Source: Dicaeum eximium
Lineage: Eukaryota > Chordata > Aves > Passeriformes > Dicaeidae
Length of the DNA: 64,000 bases
Direction of reading: 5' to 3'
Assembly (NCBI GenBank): GCA_013396995.1
Contig: VWZP01010273.1
Span: 1,643,003 to 1,707,002, forward strand
Part shown: piece by piece, positions 1 to 11,400 of the stretch
Numbering within the stretch: the stretch's first letter is position 1
How the letters are laid out: each line of letters begins with the position of its first letter
Program-made: the position numbers and the translations under genes
The notes under the pieces: generated by a model
The model's input: the letters and a program-made list of their open reading frames with translations, nothing else
Database searches by the model: none
Told to the model about the DNA's origin: nothing

Positions 1-835
1 TGTACATGGATGTATTGATTCATTACTGACATAGTTAGATTTTAAATATGCACTGATTTATTGTCAATGTTTTTGTGTATCTATATATGTGCGTATATAC
101 TTCTATGCATCCAGTCTAGCAAATAATACATCATTCTCTGAGAAACTACAAATTATTATTTAAAACTAAGAAATGTTAGTTGTGTATGAAAGAGAAATGG
201 GTACTTCGTGATGATTATGCCCATGTCTGCAGATGGTAAAAAAAAGAACAAGCAGAAATAGGGGTAGGGTTAGGCTCATTGGAAAGAAAACACAAAAATT
301 GTTGGAGATTGTAAGTAAAAGAGTAGTGTACCAGCCAAAGCATATTTCAACTGCCAAAAAAATTTGGGGAGATTTTGAAGCATTAAATAGATATTAAAAA
401 AAATCCTACAAAAATATGTTGTAAATGCCTTTTCGATTTGTCTCAAATGTCAAGAAATTGAACTGTGTTAAAAGAGGATGTGGCATGAAAAATTTCAAGT
501 GGCTTGAGGCCCAAAGTTGCAAACATTTCCACATGTCAATAATTCTACACACACACTAGTCTGATTAAAGTCAATTACTTAAATATAATGTATTTTATAT
601 GATCAAGGCTTCACTTTGGCTACAATGCAGTTAGACTTGCTGAAAATTTGCTTTTGACCTGTAAGTCATTCGGGTAGAAAAACTATTCATAGGTACGTGT
701 GATAGCACTGGAGTCAGCACACAGCACTTTATCCATGTTCATCTGCAAGTGTATCTGTATCCCCATCTGGACCCAGAAGCAGTTCTGTATCAGTGGTGAA
801 TATATATGTACATATATATGCATATGTATATGTGT

Positions 836-898
<63 letters not shown>

Positions 899-3800
899 AG
901 AAACAGTGACTCTGAGGGACAGCAGACAGACAAATGGTTGATGAACTTCTGAGCTCAAACATTCACATAAGTGACATTTGCACACCAGCTGCTCCATGTA
1001 CAGTTGTATCTGTAATGAAACTCAAAAATTTCTTCTCTGTTTAAGCGCAGAGGAGAAAAATTAGCACAGAGAAGGGTGGGAAAGAGAGGTGACACATCCA
1101 GTATCCTGCAGAAGGAGAATGCTGGGCTTACCTAACTTCAGGCATGACATGCTGCTCAATTTCTGGTGATTTTGAGGGTATTGGATTATACTCAGAATGG
1201 TTTATGAGCTGGTCCTCTCTGAAGAGGTTACTTTCCTACACTTGATTTACCCCAGTTTTAATTTGGAGTGAACACCTATACTTAAACTGGATCCCTTTTG
1301 AAAATTACCCATAATACCATGAATGCCACATGGTTAATAATTTACCATGTCATGCCATAAACATGGAGAAAAATTACTTCAGACTAATGGCTTAAATCTT
1401 TAATTGGGTACTCAACATTGCCAGATCTCATTGAGCTCTGTTTAGAGATTTAGGATCTCAGATCAGTACATGAGTCTTACAGGCTTTTTGTTAATTTTTA
1501 GAGTGGTTCTAATAGTCTGTGCTCATGTGTAATTTGTAAATTGCTGAATCAAGGTGTGATAAGCCACAGAAAGAGGGTTATTGAAGATAAAAGAAGTATT
1601 TCTTTTGTCTAATTCTATAATTAGAATGAGAGTTAAATACTTTTTCTCAGCAACTATAGTAAATTGAATAGATCTTTAGCTGTGTCATTATCCATTGCTT
1701 ATATATATATATTATTATAGGTACTATTACTAAATAAATTAAATTGAATTTTAAAAAAATATAAGATAGCTCATTAAGCAGTTTTATATGTGTGTGCAAT
1801 GTGTAAGCATCAATACATGTATTTTGATACACGCAAAGCTTTCATCCCTTTACTAGGACTTCACATCTCATTTCATCTTTTAAATGACATTGATCTGTGT
1901 TCGTTGTTATTTTATATCAAGATTTCACATTCTCAATATGAGGGAATTGCCTTTAAATCTGATAACTTGAGTTCCTTTGCTAATAATAAAGTTGACAAGA
2001 TTACTGAATATTTGATCATATATCTTTCTCTTCATTTGCAGTGGTTAAAACTGCCAGAGAAAGAAACCGAGGTATTTTCATGTGTTGTCTTGATCCAGAA
2101 GTGATTTTTTGCAAAGGCTTCTAGAGAAAGTGGTTCTCTAGTTTCTCAAAATCTCATAAATTAGAAATGAAACTCAAAATTTAGTTTTGTGGGGTTTTTT
2201 TTCTAAACAAAACACTGAAATTTGAAAACAGGAACAGGATTTCAGTTTTGTGAATAAGGGAGTGAAAGAAAAATTTCCAAGTTCTTATGTCTGCAAATTT
2301 TTTTTTCTTTAAATTCTGGAAGGAGATTGTTTTTGAGATGACAAGACATCCTGGCTTTGAAAATAGGGGTCATTGCATGTTGCTTGCTTTTCTAACTTTA
2401 GAGAGGCATTGAAGAAATGATTGTACTTAAGGATAAAATATCTGTATAAAAGCTCTCATCCAAGCTTCTAAGCATCCTTTCAGTGCTTTGAAATATAAAA
2501 GCACCTTGAAAGATAATCTGGCAATTAATCTGTCAGTATCACAAATATATCAGGCAGCTGAATTACTCTGCCAATGAGTAACGTGCCATCTTGCTCTTGA
2601 GCAAAAGAATAGTGATGACCCCTGTGGTATCCAGCTTAGGAAGTAAATGAGTTGAATGGAGATCTTTTGGTGGAGTAGTTTGGGGGAAAGATGCAGCACC
2701 TTGCAAAGAACAGGCTGTGAGCCAGTGGTACCACCACTAAATGCTACTATGGACTGAAATGCCAGGCAACAGCATCTCTGCCCTGTCTTGATTCCTGCCA
2801 GCCTTCCTCCTCCTCCCTCTCCTTCTGCGTGCAGGAGTTGTTCTCAGGTCCTGTCCTTGCCCTGTAGTGCCCACTGTGCCCATGGAGGTGAAGGTGTAAA
2901 GCTGCACACTTCTGGTCAGTGAGGGTAGTCTTTGTGCCTCCTTCCTCTCCTCGAGGGTGTTTAACTAAGGGATGTGAGGAGAGTTCTTACATATCTGTGG
3001 TGCAATTGGAAGGAGCAGTGGTTTCAATCAGCACACTGGAGAAGAACTGTAGGCACTGTTTTGCAGACCCCATCTCTGTGTGAGGTGGGACTAAGCAGAG
3101 TAGGGTAGGTAGGCAAAGAGAGTATCTACATTCAAGCATTGCACAGCTAGTGGAAGTCTCTGCTGTGGTTTTCAACCTCTTCTATTAGTATAAATATTTT
3201 AATTTCCTTGCCATGTCAAGACTCTTCAAGAACTAGCATACACAGTGCTCAAACTGAAAACTGAATCTGCTGTTATCCTGACATAAAAAGGAACTCTGCT
3301 AAGATGTAATTGAGGTAGGAAGTGGATAATGGCAATAATAGTTAGCATGTTAACTGCTTTAACTCTCTGGAGCATTTTGTGACTGATCTAAAAAGCTGGT
3401 TGTTTGCCTGCATGGTTTGTTTATGTATGAGCTAATTCCATTGCAATTCCAGCCTACCTGAGTGTGCACTATCAGTATCTAAGATAGGTTTTGAAATTAG
3501 AAATTCCTGACTGTTTTTATTTTCTCCTATCATAAGATGCTGTCCATCCCCTGGAGATGTTTAGCCATAGCAAGTCATGCTCACAATGATCTTATAGTTG
3601 ATGCCAGAGATATTCTTGAAATAAATGAAAATCCCATTTGGTTCAGTTATAAACTCACCCCTTCTGATACAGTAGTCCTGCTTTCCTTTGTTGGTAGAGC
3701 TCTTTTAACAAATACCAGATTAGTTTTTATACATTTCATGTATATTCTCTTGAATCCTCTACCTGCAAAGAGCTCAGTGCTGCTGTGCTCTACTTTTCAT

Positions 3801-5490
3801 CCCATGCCATTGTGGGTTGGCAACCCTGCTCACCTTCTCCGTATCATATTCAGCCATGATCAAGTGTGAGGCATTTTACCTGCATGAGATTGCTGAGGTG
3901 CAGGTCAGACACTGCCAAAGAGCAACTGTTGTAGGGCTTCTTGTGCTCACATCATGAGTGAAGTCCGAGGGCTCTGTCCCCACAAACTAGTGCCTGTATT
4001 TCAAAGACAGAGGGAACAAAACCTGAAGTTTACTAAGGATCACTACTCAGCATGACCGCACAAGAATAAGACATACATTCTTATACCTAATGATTTTATA
4101 AAAGGTCTTACCTTACTATTCAAACAATATCTTCTATTGTTATGGCATAAACCAAAAAAAAGCGTAAAAGAAGATACAGGTTTATATATTGAATTCCATA
4201 TACAAAATTATCTTAATAAAGTCGGTAAATTTTTGAAAATTAAATTGTTGGAGAAAAAAAAAAGCCTCAGTAGCCTAGACTCCATCTCTGATCTGCAATC
4301 AGAAGGTTTTCTGCAATCTTGAAATGGTTGCAGCACATTGTGCTGTCGGATCAACCGAAATATGAGAGAAAGGCACAAAAACTTTTGCAAATATTTATAA
4401 AGCTGGTTGTATACTGAGGCACAGAAGTGCCCAGTACTGTCTTTAAAGGACACTTTAAAGTACTGTTCTTTAAAGGACACTGCTTTTTGTTGATGTTTAA
4501 TCGAGTGTTTTCTATCCAGTAAGGTGAACCTGTGTAATTATTTTAATACACTAATGCTGCTGAGGCATGCAACAAGGACCAGCTATGTGCCTAATTAAAG
4601 ATAATACTTCAATATGCACACATGTAGTCCTGATTATATATGGAGGCACATTAATTGTTGTGAACAAATGCAAGATTAGGGCCATTGAGAAAAATTTGTC
4701 CACAGGATCACAATATGGACCTTGTTATTTACCAGGGTTCTTCTATTATTCACTGATGGAATACAGAACAATATAATTGGCTTTGAAAATGATTCTGCAC
4801 TGTCATAGTGGAATATTTCAGCTTCTGTTACTGTCTGTCAACTAGGCATATTCACTAGTCCTTAATATCTCTTCCAGTCTTTAATAATTTTTATACTTTC
4901 TTTCAAAATAACCAGCAAAATTTGACCTGGTAATCAACAAGTTGAGTGCCAGAACCATCCTTTTATCTGTCTTTCTCTGTTTTGGTATTTATGAAATTGC
5001 AAAAGTCATTCTTTGGACATCCTTATTTTCCCCCATATTCCAATGTGCACAAAATAATGAACCTGAAGGCACTGAGGACTACTTGCACCAAAGAAATGTT
5101 TGTTCTGAAAAGGATACTTGGTACATGGAAACTTTCTCCTGAGAATATGCAGTTTTGTCTGAATAGGACACTACTGTCTTGTGGTTAAATTGAGGTGTTT
5201 TCAAACTATATTGCTGACCCAATTTTGAAATTGAATATTTTGAAAGAGAGATTATGGTTCATATAAGCAATTTTAATGTCTATCCTACATATGCTTTTTG
5301 AATTTTTCATAGATGTGTTTTGTAAAGGTCTTGTTGAATTCCCTTGAGAGCTTGTTTGGAGAACAGAGAAGGCGAGAGAGTGGAGTTAGATCTAATGAAA
5401 CCTTAAAAGCGAATTTTCATCTGCTGCCACTAAAGCTTAAATTCACAGAGCAGCCTGTTTCCCGGCAGCCAGGAATGTCGTGAAGTAGGC
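1..5490. other. AT-rich intergenic or distal RHOH 5' region, no gene seen
   Basis: No reading frame in this stretch resembles a known protein; the short open frames are of the length expected by chance in AT-rich DNA. The only distinct structure is the TA/TG microsatellite near 0.85 kb. A 15-nt word built on CTTTAAAGGACACT occurs twice near 4440 and 4468, a small local duplication. In mammals RHOH has several non-coding 5' exons spread far upstream, so untranslated exons could lie here, but I cannot identify any. Confidence 0.6.
798..898. repeat. (TA)n/(TG)n microsatellite
   Basis: An imperfect TATATG-type stretch passes into pure TA (about 835-851) and then into about 19 uninterrupted TG units (852-890). 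The overlapping open frames of repeated Thr-His or Cys-Val are translations of this repeat, not genes. Its length makes it likely to be polymorphic. Confidence 0.95.
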
Positions 5491-5499
5491 TCAGCCTCC

Positions 5500-5728
5500 A
5501 TCCCACTTCCTAGAAGCGAGCGGCAGCGGTGGGAGCACGGTCTCGCTGGCGGGCCAGGAAGCGCCGTCTGTTGCAATGAGTGCTGCAGATCCCGTAACCC
5601 CAGCACGCACAGGGACAGCCCCCGCGCTTGCTGCCACCTCTATAAGGCAGCGTGCTCGGGCCACACATCTTCCTTCAGCCGGGGCATCTGGTGGGAGAGG
5701 TGCAGGTGTGCCAGCGGCACAGGAGGAG
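5500..5728 (+). promoter_or_regulatory. GC-rich TATA-containing patch, candidate RHOH promoter and non-coding exon 1
   Basis: This patch is markedly richer in GC and CpG than the surrounding sequence. It contains CTATAAGG at about 5640-5647, a good TATA box. About 85 nt further on, GAG|GTAGGG places a fair splice donor with GT at 5729-5730. A start near 5670 would give a roughly 60-nt untranslated exon that could splice to the acceptor ending at 7237, just before the RHOH start codon. This model is inference: no transcript evidence is available, and the known mammalian 5' exons are much more distant. Confidence 0.35.
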
Positions 5729-5739
5729 GTAGGGCACGG

Positions 5740-7237
5740 CCTCCACACAAAATGAAAGCAGGGCCGGTAGCATATATATCGGTACCTGTAAAATGTTCTC
5801 TCTGCGCTCATCTAGCACTTCTCCTTTGTTTTTCCCCTTTTGTGGAGTAAGCCAAAGGTTGGAGTGTACCAGAAATAAAGGGGGAGGGGGTGGTGTGTTG
5901 GGGTACTGAAAGTGGAGAGTGTTACAGTAAAATACAGTATATGCCCTTTGTGGCCATCATTCATTTCTGTGCAAATAGCCTTCAGCTGTGATACATACCC
6001 AGCTGAATATACATATTCTCTACATACATGAAGGAAACAGAAATATATTATTTATGTAACAAACACATGACATTTTGAAATTATGCAGTGATACTTTCTT
6101 TTTAATTACTCTTGTTCATCAGAACTAATTTATCTTCAGTTTTGCTGTTAGTGATTTTCTGAGCATCTTGTGTGTCACTCTGTGTGAGCAGTCAATCTTG
6201 CACACAGCTAGTAGGGAAGAAACAAATGCTTTCAAAATAGGAAAATTTGACTGAATGCTGGCAGGAGCTCAAAAGCAATTACATACTCTGAAGAGTACTC
6301 TTAGTTCAGTTTTACAAGAGTGTAAATGCCAGGACAGTTATATTCCCTTCAAATGAAATTTTGACTGGGACAAGCATCGGTAGTGGGGCTTTCTTTGGCT
6401 TGTGCTTCTTGACTGTTGAAAACAATTTATAAGAAAAAAATTAATCCCTTTTGGGTATTTTTGCTATGAATCTTTTGTTGCTTTTAAAAATTGTTCAGGT
6501 TTATGTGACTTGAGATTCACACCTGAAGTCTTGGCTTCCTCATTGTCACAAGTGATTCTGTGTTACTGTTTCATATAGGATTGTTTAAATAGTCAATTTG
6601 GTTCGAAAAGAGCTTTTTTTCTCCTGACTTCCTCTAGAGAGTGTGGCTACATTTTCAAGGGAATCTGAACTGATCATTTAAGGATTCAGGATTCTGTCAG
6701 TCTTGGTGAAAGTCAGAGGCAGGAAATGTCTCATAGCATATTAGTAGCAGTTATACCAAAGTTAAATTAATTTTATTAGTCTTTAGACAATTGGAGGGAA
6801 AAATAGCTTGTGGTAGTGGAAAATGGTAATAGTGCTAAGACTGTTAGCCCCTGTGGAACAGCAAGAAGGTTATTTAGGCAAATGGCTGTTGCACACACAG
6901 CTGCCTGGGAGGAAATGGAAAAGTTCATCATCCTCAGAAAGGGATACTTGCCATGCCTGTCCTAAGACATATCCTGGCATTTTTATCTTGATGAGGAATG
7001 GTTTATTCTTTGTGGGTTATAAATGTTACATTTTATTTTTTACTTTCCAGAAACGTCATTTGACTCATGGAAGATTTAAAACCGACGGAGTCATGTGGGA
7101 GAAAATGAAATTTTAGTCTCAAGTGACAGAATCAAGTCATAAAAAGTAAAGAGATTTGGATGGTCTCTCACTAAATGGAAGTTATATAGAAGGCTTCTAA
7201 GACCACTGCATCTCTCCATCTCACTTTGGCTGCACAG
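5740..7237 (+). other. Putative RHOH 5' intron
   Basis: There is no coding signal here. A G-rich tract near 5880-5903 has three runs of four or more G. The stretch ends with a pyrimidine-containing acceptor, CACTTTGGCTGCACAG, whose AG is at 7236-7237, 32 nt before the RHOH start codon. Such an acceptor immediately upstream of the coding exon is expected because RHOH coding sequence is confined to one exon preceded by untranslated exons. Confidence 0.4.
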
Positions 7238-7269
7238 AGACCGCACTCTTGGCCTTGGACATTAATAAA

Positions 7270-7845
7270 ATGCTGGATTCAGTCAAGTGTGTTCTGGTGG
7301 GAGACTCTGCGGTTGGGAAAACATCTCTCTTGGTACGTTTCACCTCTGAGACTTTTCCAGATGACTACAGACCCACTGTATATGAAAATACTGGAGTGGA
7401 TGTCTTCATGGATGGTGTACAGATTAGCTTAGGTCTTTGGGACACATCTGGCAGCGATGCCTTTAAAGGCATTCGCCCCCTCTCCTACCAACAGGCAGAT
7501 GTGGTATTAATGTGCTATTCAGTAGCAAACTATAATTCCTTTCTGAACCTGAGGAACAAATGGATCGGCGAGATCCGCAGCCATTTGCCCCGCATCCCCG
7601 TTTTGGTGGTGGCCACTCAGACTGACCAGCGTGACACGGGTCCCTACGGCTCCTCCTGCGTCAGCCCTATAGATGGAAAGCGGCTCGCCCAGGATGTGCG
7701 AGCCAAAGGCTATTTGGAGTGCTCTGCCCTCAGCAACAGGGGAGTGCAGCAGGTGTTTGAGTATGCTGTGCGGACAGCGGTCAACCAAGCCAAAAGGCAG
7801 AACAGGCGGAAGCTCTTCTCCATTAATGAGTGCAAGATCTTTTGA
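7270..7845 (+). CDS. RHOH: Rho-related GTP-binding protein RhoH
   Basis: RhoH is a haematopoietic, GTPase-deficient Rho-family protein that acts as an adaptor for ZAP70/LCK in T-cell receptor signalling and antagonises Rac. The frame encodes 191 residues, the usual RhoH length. Visible are the P-loop GDSAVGKTS (residues 11-19), effector region YRPTVYENTG (33-42), WDTSG (57-61), the guanine-specificity motif TQTD, SAL near residue 160 and a C-terminal CKIF prenylation box (188-191). Position 13 is Ser and position 62 is Ser, where active Rho proteins have Gly and Gln, as expected for a GTP-locked protein. Both tyrosines of the ITAM-like segment (Y73 and Y83) are kept. The frame is open upstream to a TTG at 7249, but the ATG at 7270 matches the family start MLxSxKCVLVGD. 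All coding sequence is in one exon, as in other vertebrates. Identification is secure. Confidence 0.98.
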   Translation: MLDSVKCVLVGDSAVGKTSLLVRFTSETFPDDYRPTVYENTGVDVFMDGVQISLGLWDTSGSDAFKGIRPLSYQQADVVLMCYSVANYNSFLNLRNKWIGEIRSHLPRIPVLVVATQTDQRDTGPYGSSCVSPIDGKRLAQDVRAKGYLECSALSNRGVQQVFEYAVRTAVNQAKRQNRRKLFSINECKIF

Positions 7846-8425
7846 GGACTGTCAGCAGTGGTTTTGCCCACGTTCATTCTTTCTGTTTTCTCACAAAGAC
7901 ACTGCAGCCAAGAGAATGGGAGGTGAATCAAAGGAGGGCTCCTGGCAGGACCACAATGCAGGTGCCTCTTGTGAGACAGGTGCGCTCTTTATCTGATCCT
8001 CTGCCCTCCAAAACACATGGGCGCTATCTTGACAAATGAAAGGTGCATACTCTTATTCAGAAGCCTGTGTTTGGACTTTGCTAGCCTGAACTGTAGCAGG
8101 CCTGGCATGCAGATCTGCAGATAACAGTAGTACTGACTTCGGTTTTGTTTCCGTCAATGGTCCTCAGTTGTTGGTTTGTCTGCATCTGCATTTATTTCAT
8201 GACAAAATTCTGCCTGGATCAGCCCCCACTTCTGTCCTTGTGGATAATTTTTTTTACTTAAGAATGTAGTATATAAAACCTGACCAATGTGTATTTTATT
8301 TAGAGGACTCTTGGATATATTGTTGTAAAATCATGAAAGTTTGTTTTAATATTTTGGAGGTTCTCCCTTTAGCTAACCACAGAAATGAACTGTCCTATCC
8401 GTGTAATAAATGGCCTGCAGGCAAG
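7846..8425 (+). other. RHOH: RHOH 3' untranslated region
   Basis: Non-coding sequence between the RHOH stop codon and the first good poly(A) signal. The cleavage end is inferred from the AATAAA at 8405 and is accurate only to about 15-20 nt. Longer 3' ends are possible. Confidence 0.6.
8405..8410 (+). promoter_or_regulatory. RHOH: Poly(A) signal AATAAA, RHOH
   Basis: Canonical hexamer 560 nt after the RHOH stop, the first one downstream on this strand in AT-rich sequence. Assignment is by position only. Confidence 0.6.
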
Positions 8426-11400
8426 CCTTAGATGTGCCTGAGTCATTGCATAACAGTCATCAGTATGTTCAGCATAGGAATAATCAAAATTTAGTGACAT
8501 TTGACAGCTGTCTCCTGCAGTTTTGTCAGATTTGTTACCTTAATATTGTTCCTCAACAATGTGGTCAAAGATGGGAAATGAATCTGATTCTTCCTAGACT
8601 TCACTGGCTTCCAACCTCAGCAAGGCTTGCAGACAGGGTTGGTTTAGACATATGGCTGGGCTGGCAGGGATGAGTCTGTGCTACCATCACCTCTGTTGTC
8701 TCTGCTGTAATTCTGGAGGCAAAAGATTTCAGTCTCCAGAGATGGAAGATATTTTTTCATGAGCACTTATATTCTCACATGTTTTTAGTACACTTTTTTC
8801 CAAAGCAGTTGTTTTAGTGAAACCGGTCACCTACATTAGTGAAAGATTGAGTACCTAGCAAGGTTGAATGGGTGTCTTTAGAATGGCTAAATTTTTTTTT
8901 TTTTTTGAGTTTGCATGCTAAGTATAATTGCCTAGGTTGTATCCAAGTAAGACTGAAAGAGGCTTTACATCCTGGGGAGCCTATCAAGTCTAGGAGCCAA
9001 ATCCTGATGTATGTACTGGGGCCAAGTTACCCTCCTGCACAGAAAGGCAGGCTAAGGAAATGGAAACTTCAGGTATGTAAGAGAACTCTGCTAGATGATG
9101 AAGTGGGCTCAAGACACAATGCTGTACATTCCTTGTGAATTACGGTGGTCCTCTCCTCCTCATATTATCTGTCCCCTCTGTCCTGCATCCTCTCTCAGGT
9201 CTTGCAGATATGCCTCATCCCAAGAGAATTTTAGTGCAGCAAGATTTTCTTTGTCCCTTTCCCTGTCCTTCAGCTAGCTGGGAGCTAACCTTTGAGGGGC
9301 TTACAGCATGGTGCCATACAGCATGGTGCCATAAAAGGTGGCACACAGCACAGTAGGGTCATCTCACCTGTGATGTAGGCGAGCAAGTATTTACACTGTG
9401 GGCACCTTGATTACCAGTGGGACACGGGACACCTGGTGTTGTGGTTGTCCCACCAGCTTCTGGACTGCTGAATATTTACTGCTCATTGACCTGATTGTAA
9501 GGGAGGCTTCTGATCATAAAAATATCCTGGTCTCATCTGAGGTTTTTATATCAGCCTTAAATCTTTACAAAATTCTGCACCTGAGCACACAAGACAGGGA
9601 CTTCTGTCACCACTCATCTTCCTTGAATTCTTTTCTTTCCTACTTCTGTTTCTTCTCAAGTGTTGATTTGTTACTGAAACACTAAAACTGACATATTTGT
9701 AAAATAATCTGAATGGCATTTTACTTGTGTAGAGTTACACAAGTAGTCAAGTATTTGCAGTCTTCGGTTAAAAATCTTCTGGCTTTTGGGAGAAATATGC
9801 TTCTACATGTCAACTCTTGCAACACCTCTGCACTGGAAGTCTTAGGTTTTGTAACTCTAATGTAAAAGTAGCCATTGTTACTGTTTGAACATTAAAGATT
9901 GCATTCAAAACATCATGTTAAGAATTTTCAAATCTGTTATAATTGAGGACATTTTTGTTATGTTTCCTACACCACTAATGGATTTAATACCTGGTTTCTA
10001 CTATTTTTAAGACATATTTTTTTCCAGAATAATATTCTATTGTCTGTTATTTTTTTCCTCTGTGGGTTAAAGTTTGTTTACAACAGTTCATGCAGTTTTT
10101 ATGTGCTGAAGAGCAGTAATCACCAGGTGAGAATGCTGTGTTGTGGTATCTACCACAAAGTGCCACATTCGGGCACCAGAAGGCTCCACAGAATTGTTAT
10201 CACAGACAAAGCCAGATAAAGATGCGCTCCAGAATCACACTGTAACTGAAAATCTCACCTCGTCTCATCTGTATGAGCTTCACAAAACTTGTTATGGTGT
10301 GTTACAAAATTAAGAAATTGATGTCTGTTGCAATTCAGTGAAGCCAGGTCGGTAGGCTTCTTTGAGATGCCTGAACTGATGACACAGGATACACACGAAA
10401 CTTAGGGATGGCTTGATATACTCTTGATTGGGCATTCTAGAGCCAGTGCAAGGTGTGAGGCCACTGCAAGCCAGCTGATTTTTAAAATCAATTTGGAAAG
10501 AGTATAAAGTAATGGAGATTTTGGTTTCATGCTCTGTGAAAAAGGCAGTTCAAATTTTCACAGCCTGGTTATTTTCAGACTCTCAGAGCTAAAAGGCACT
10601 TTTCACTGGGAGCAAACTGTGAAGCACATACATTTTAGTGCCTGTAATTATGCAGGTTTCCCTGAGCTATAGAACCGATGTGCTCAAAAAGTGTGGCAAC
10701 CCCAAAACAGAGGTTGAAATCTAGACACACCAGAACTCAGACGAAGATTTGGCCAAGTGGTATATTGGGGTTTGCAGCTTGCACAACTGCAGCCCTGTTG
10801 TCTGTGGTGGGAACAGCAAGGGACTGCTGAGGTCTCCTGTAAAACCCTTCCAGGGTGGTTTTGCTTGTGTTTACTTGGGTAATAGGGTACTGTTTAGAAG
10901 TTAAAATCTGGCTCTGGTATTTAAAATACATAAAAATGACACGTGGAATTTCAACTTCTTTTGCTCTGAAAAAGAGCAAAACAGAAAAAATGTGACTCAG
11001 CTGGGTCAAGCTTTCAACTTAGGGAAGAGACCTTACCCAAATATTCTCCTTCTATCTTCTCAAACAGATCCCTTTCAGTTTGTTGTTCAGTTGCTAATCT
11101 TACTTTTGCTTGCTATTAAAATAGGTTAAAAGTTTTTTTTTGAAAAGGACTATTTAAAATACAGATTTCCCAGGCCTTTAAACTTACTTGATATGCAGCA
11201 TAGAATATAAATATTTTCTACAAGTAAATAGTAAAAATATGTTTCAAATCACCGCTCTTGCCCCCCTTGATTTTTCATATGGAAAATTATTCAGACTTGG
11301 TAGATATAATTGATACTGTTTTGCCTGATATTTGCAATTAACAGTTTGCAAATTTTTGTGCAATTTCTGTGGGTACCCTGTGTTTACTGAAGTCTGTGAA

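Noticed and set aside
683..997. Three overlapping open frames rich in Thr-His or Cys-Val
   Set aside because: They are translations of the TA/TG microsatellite.
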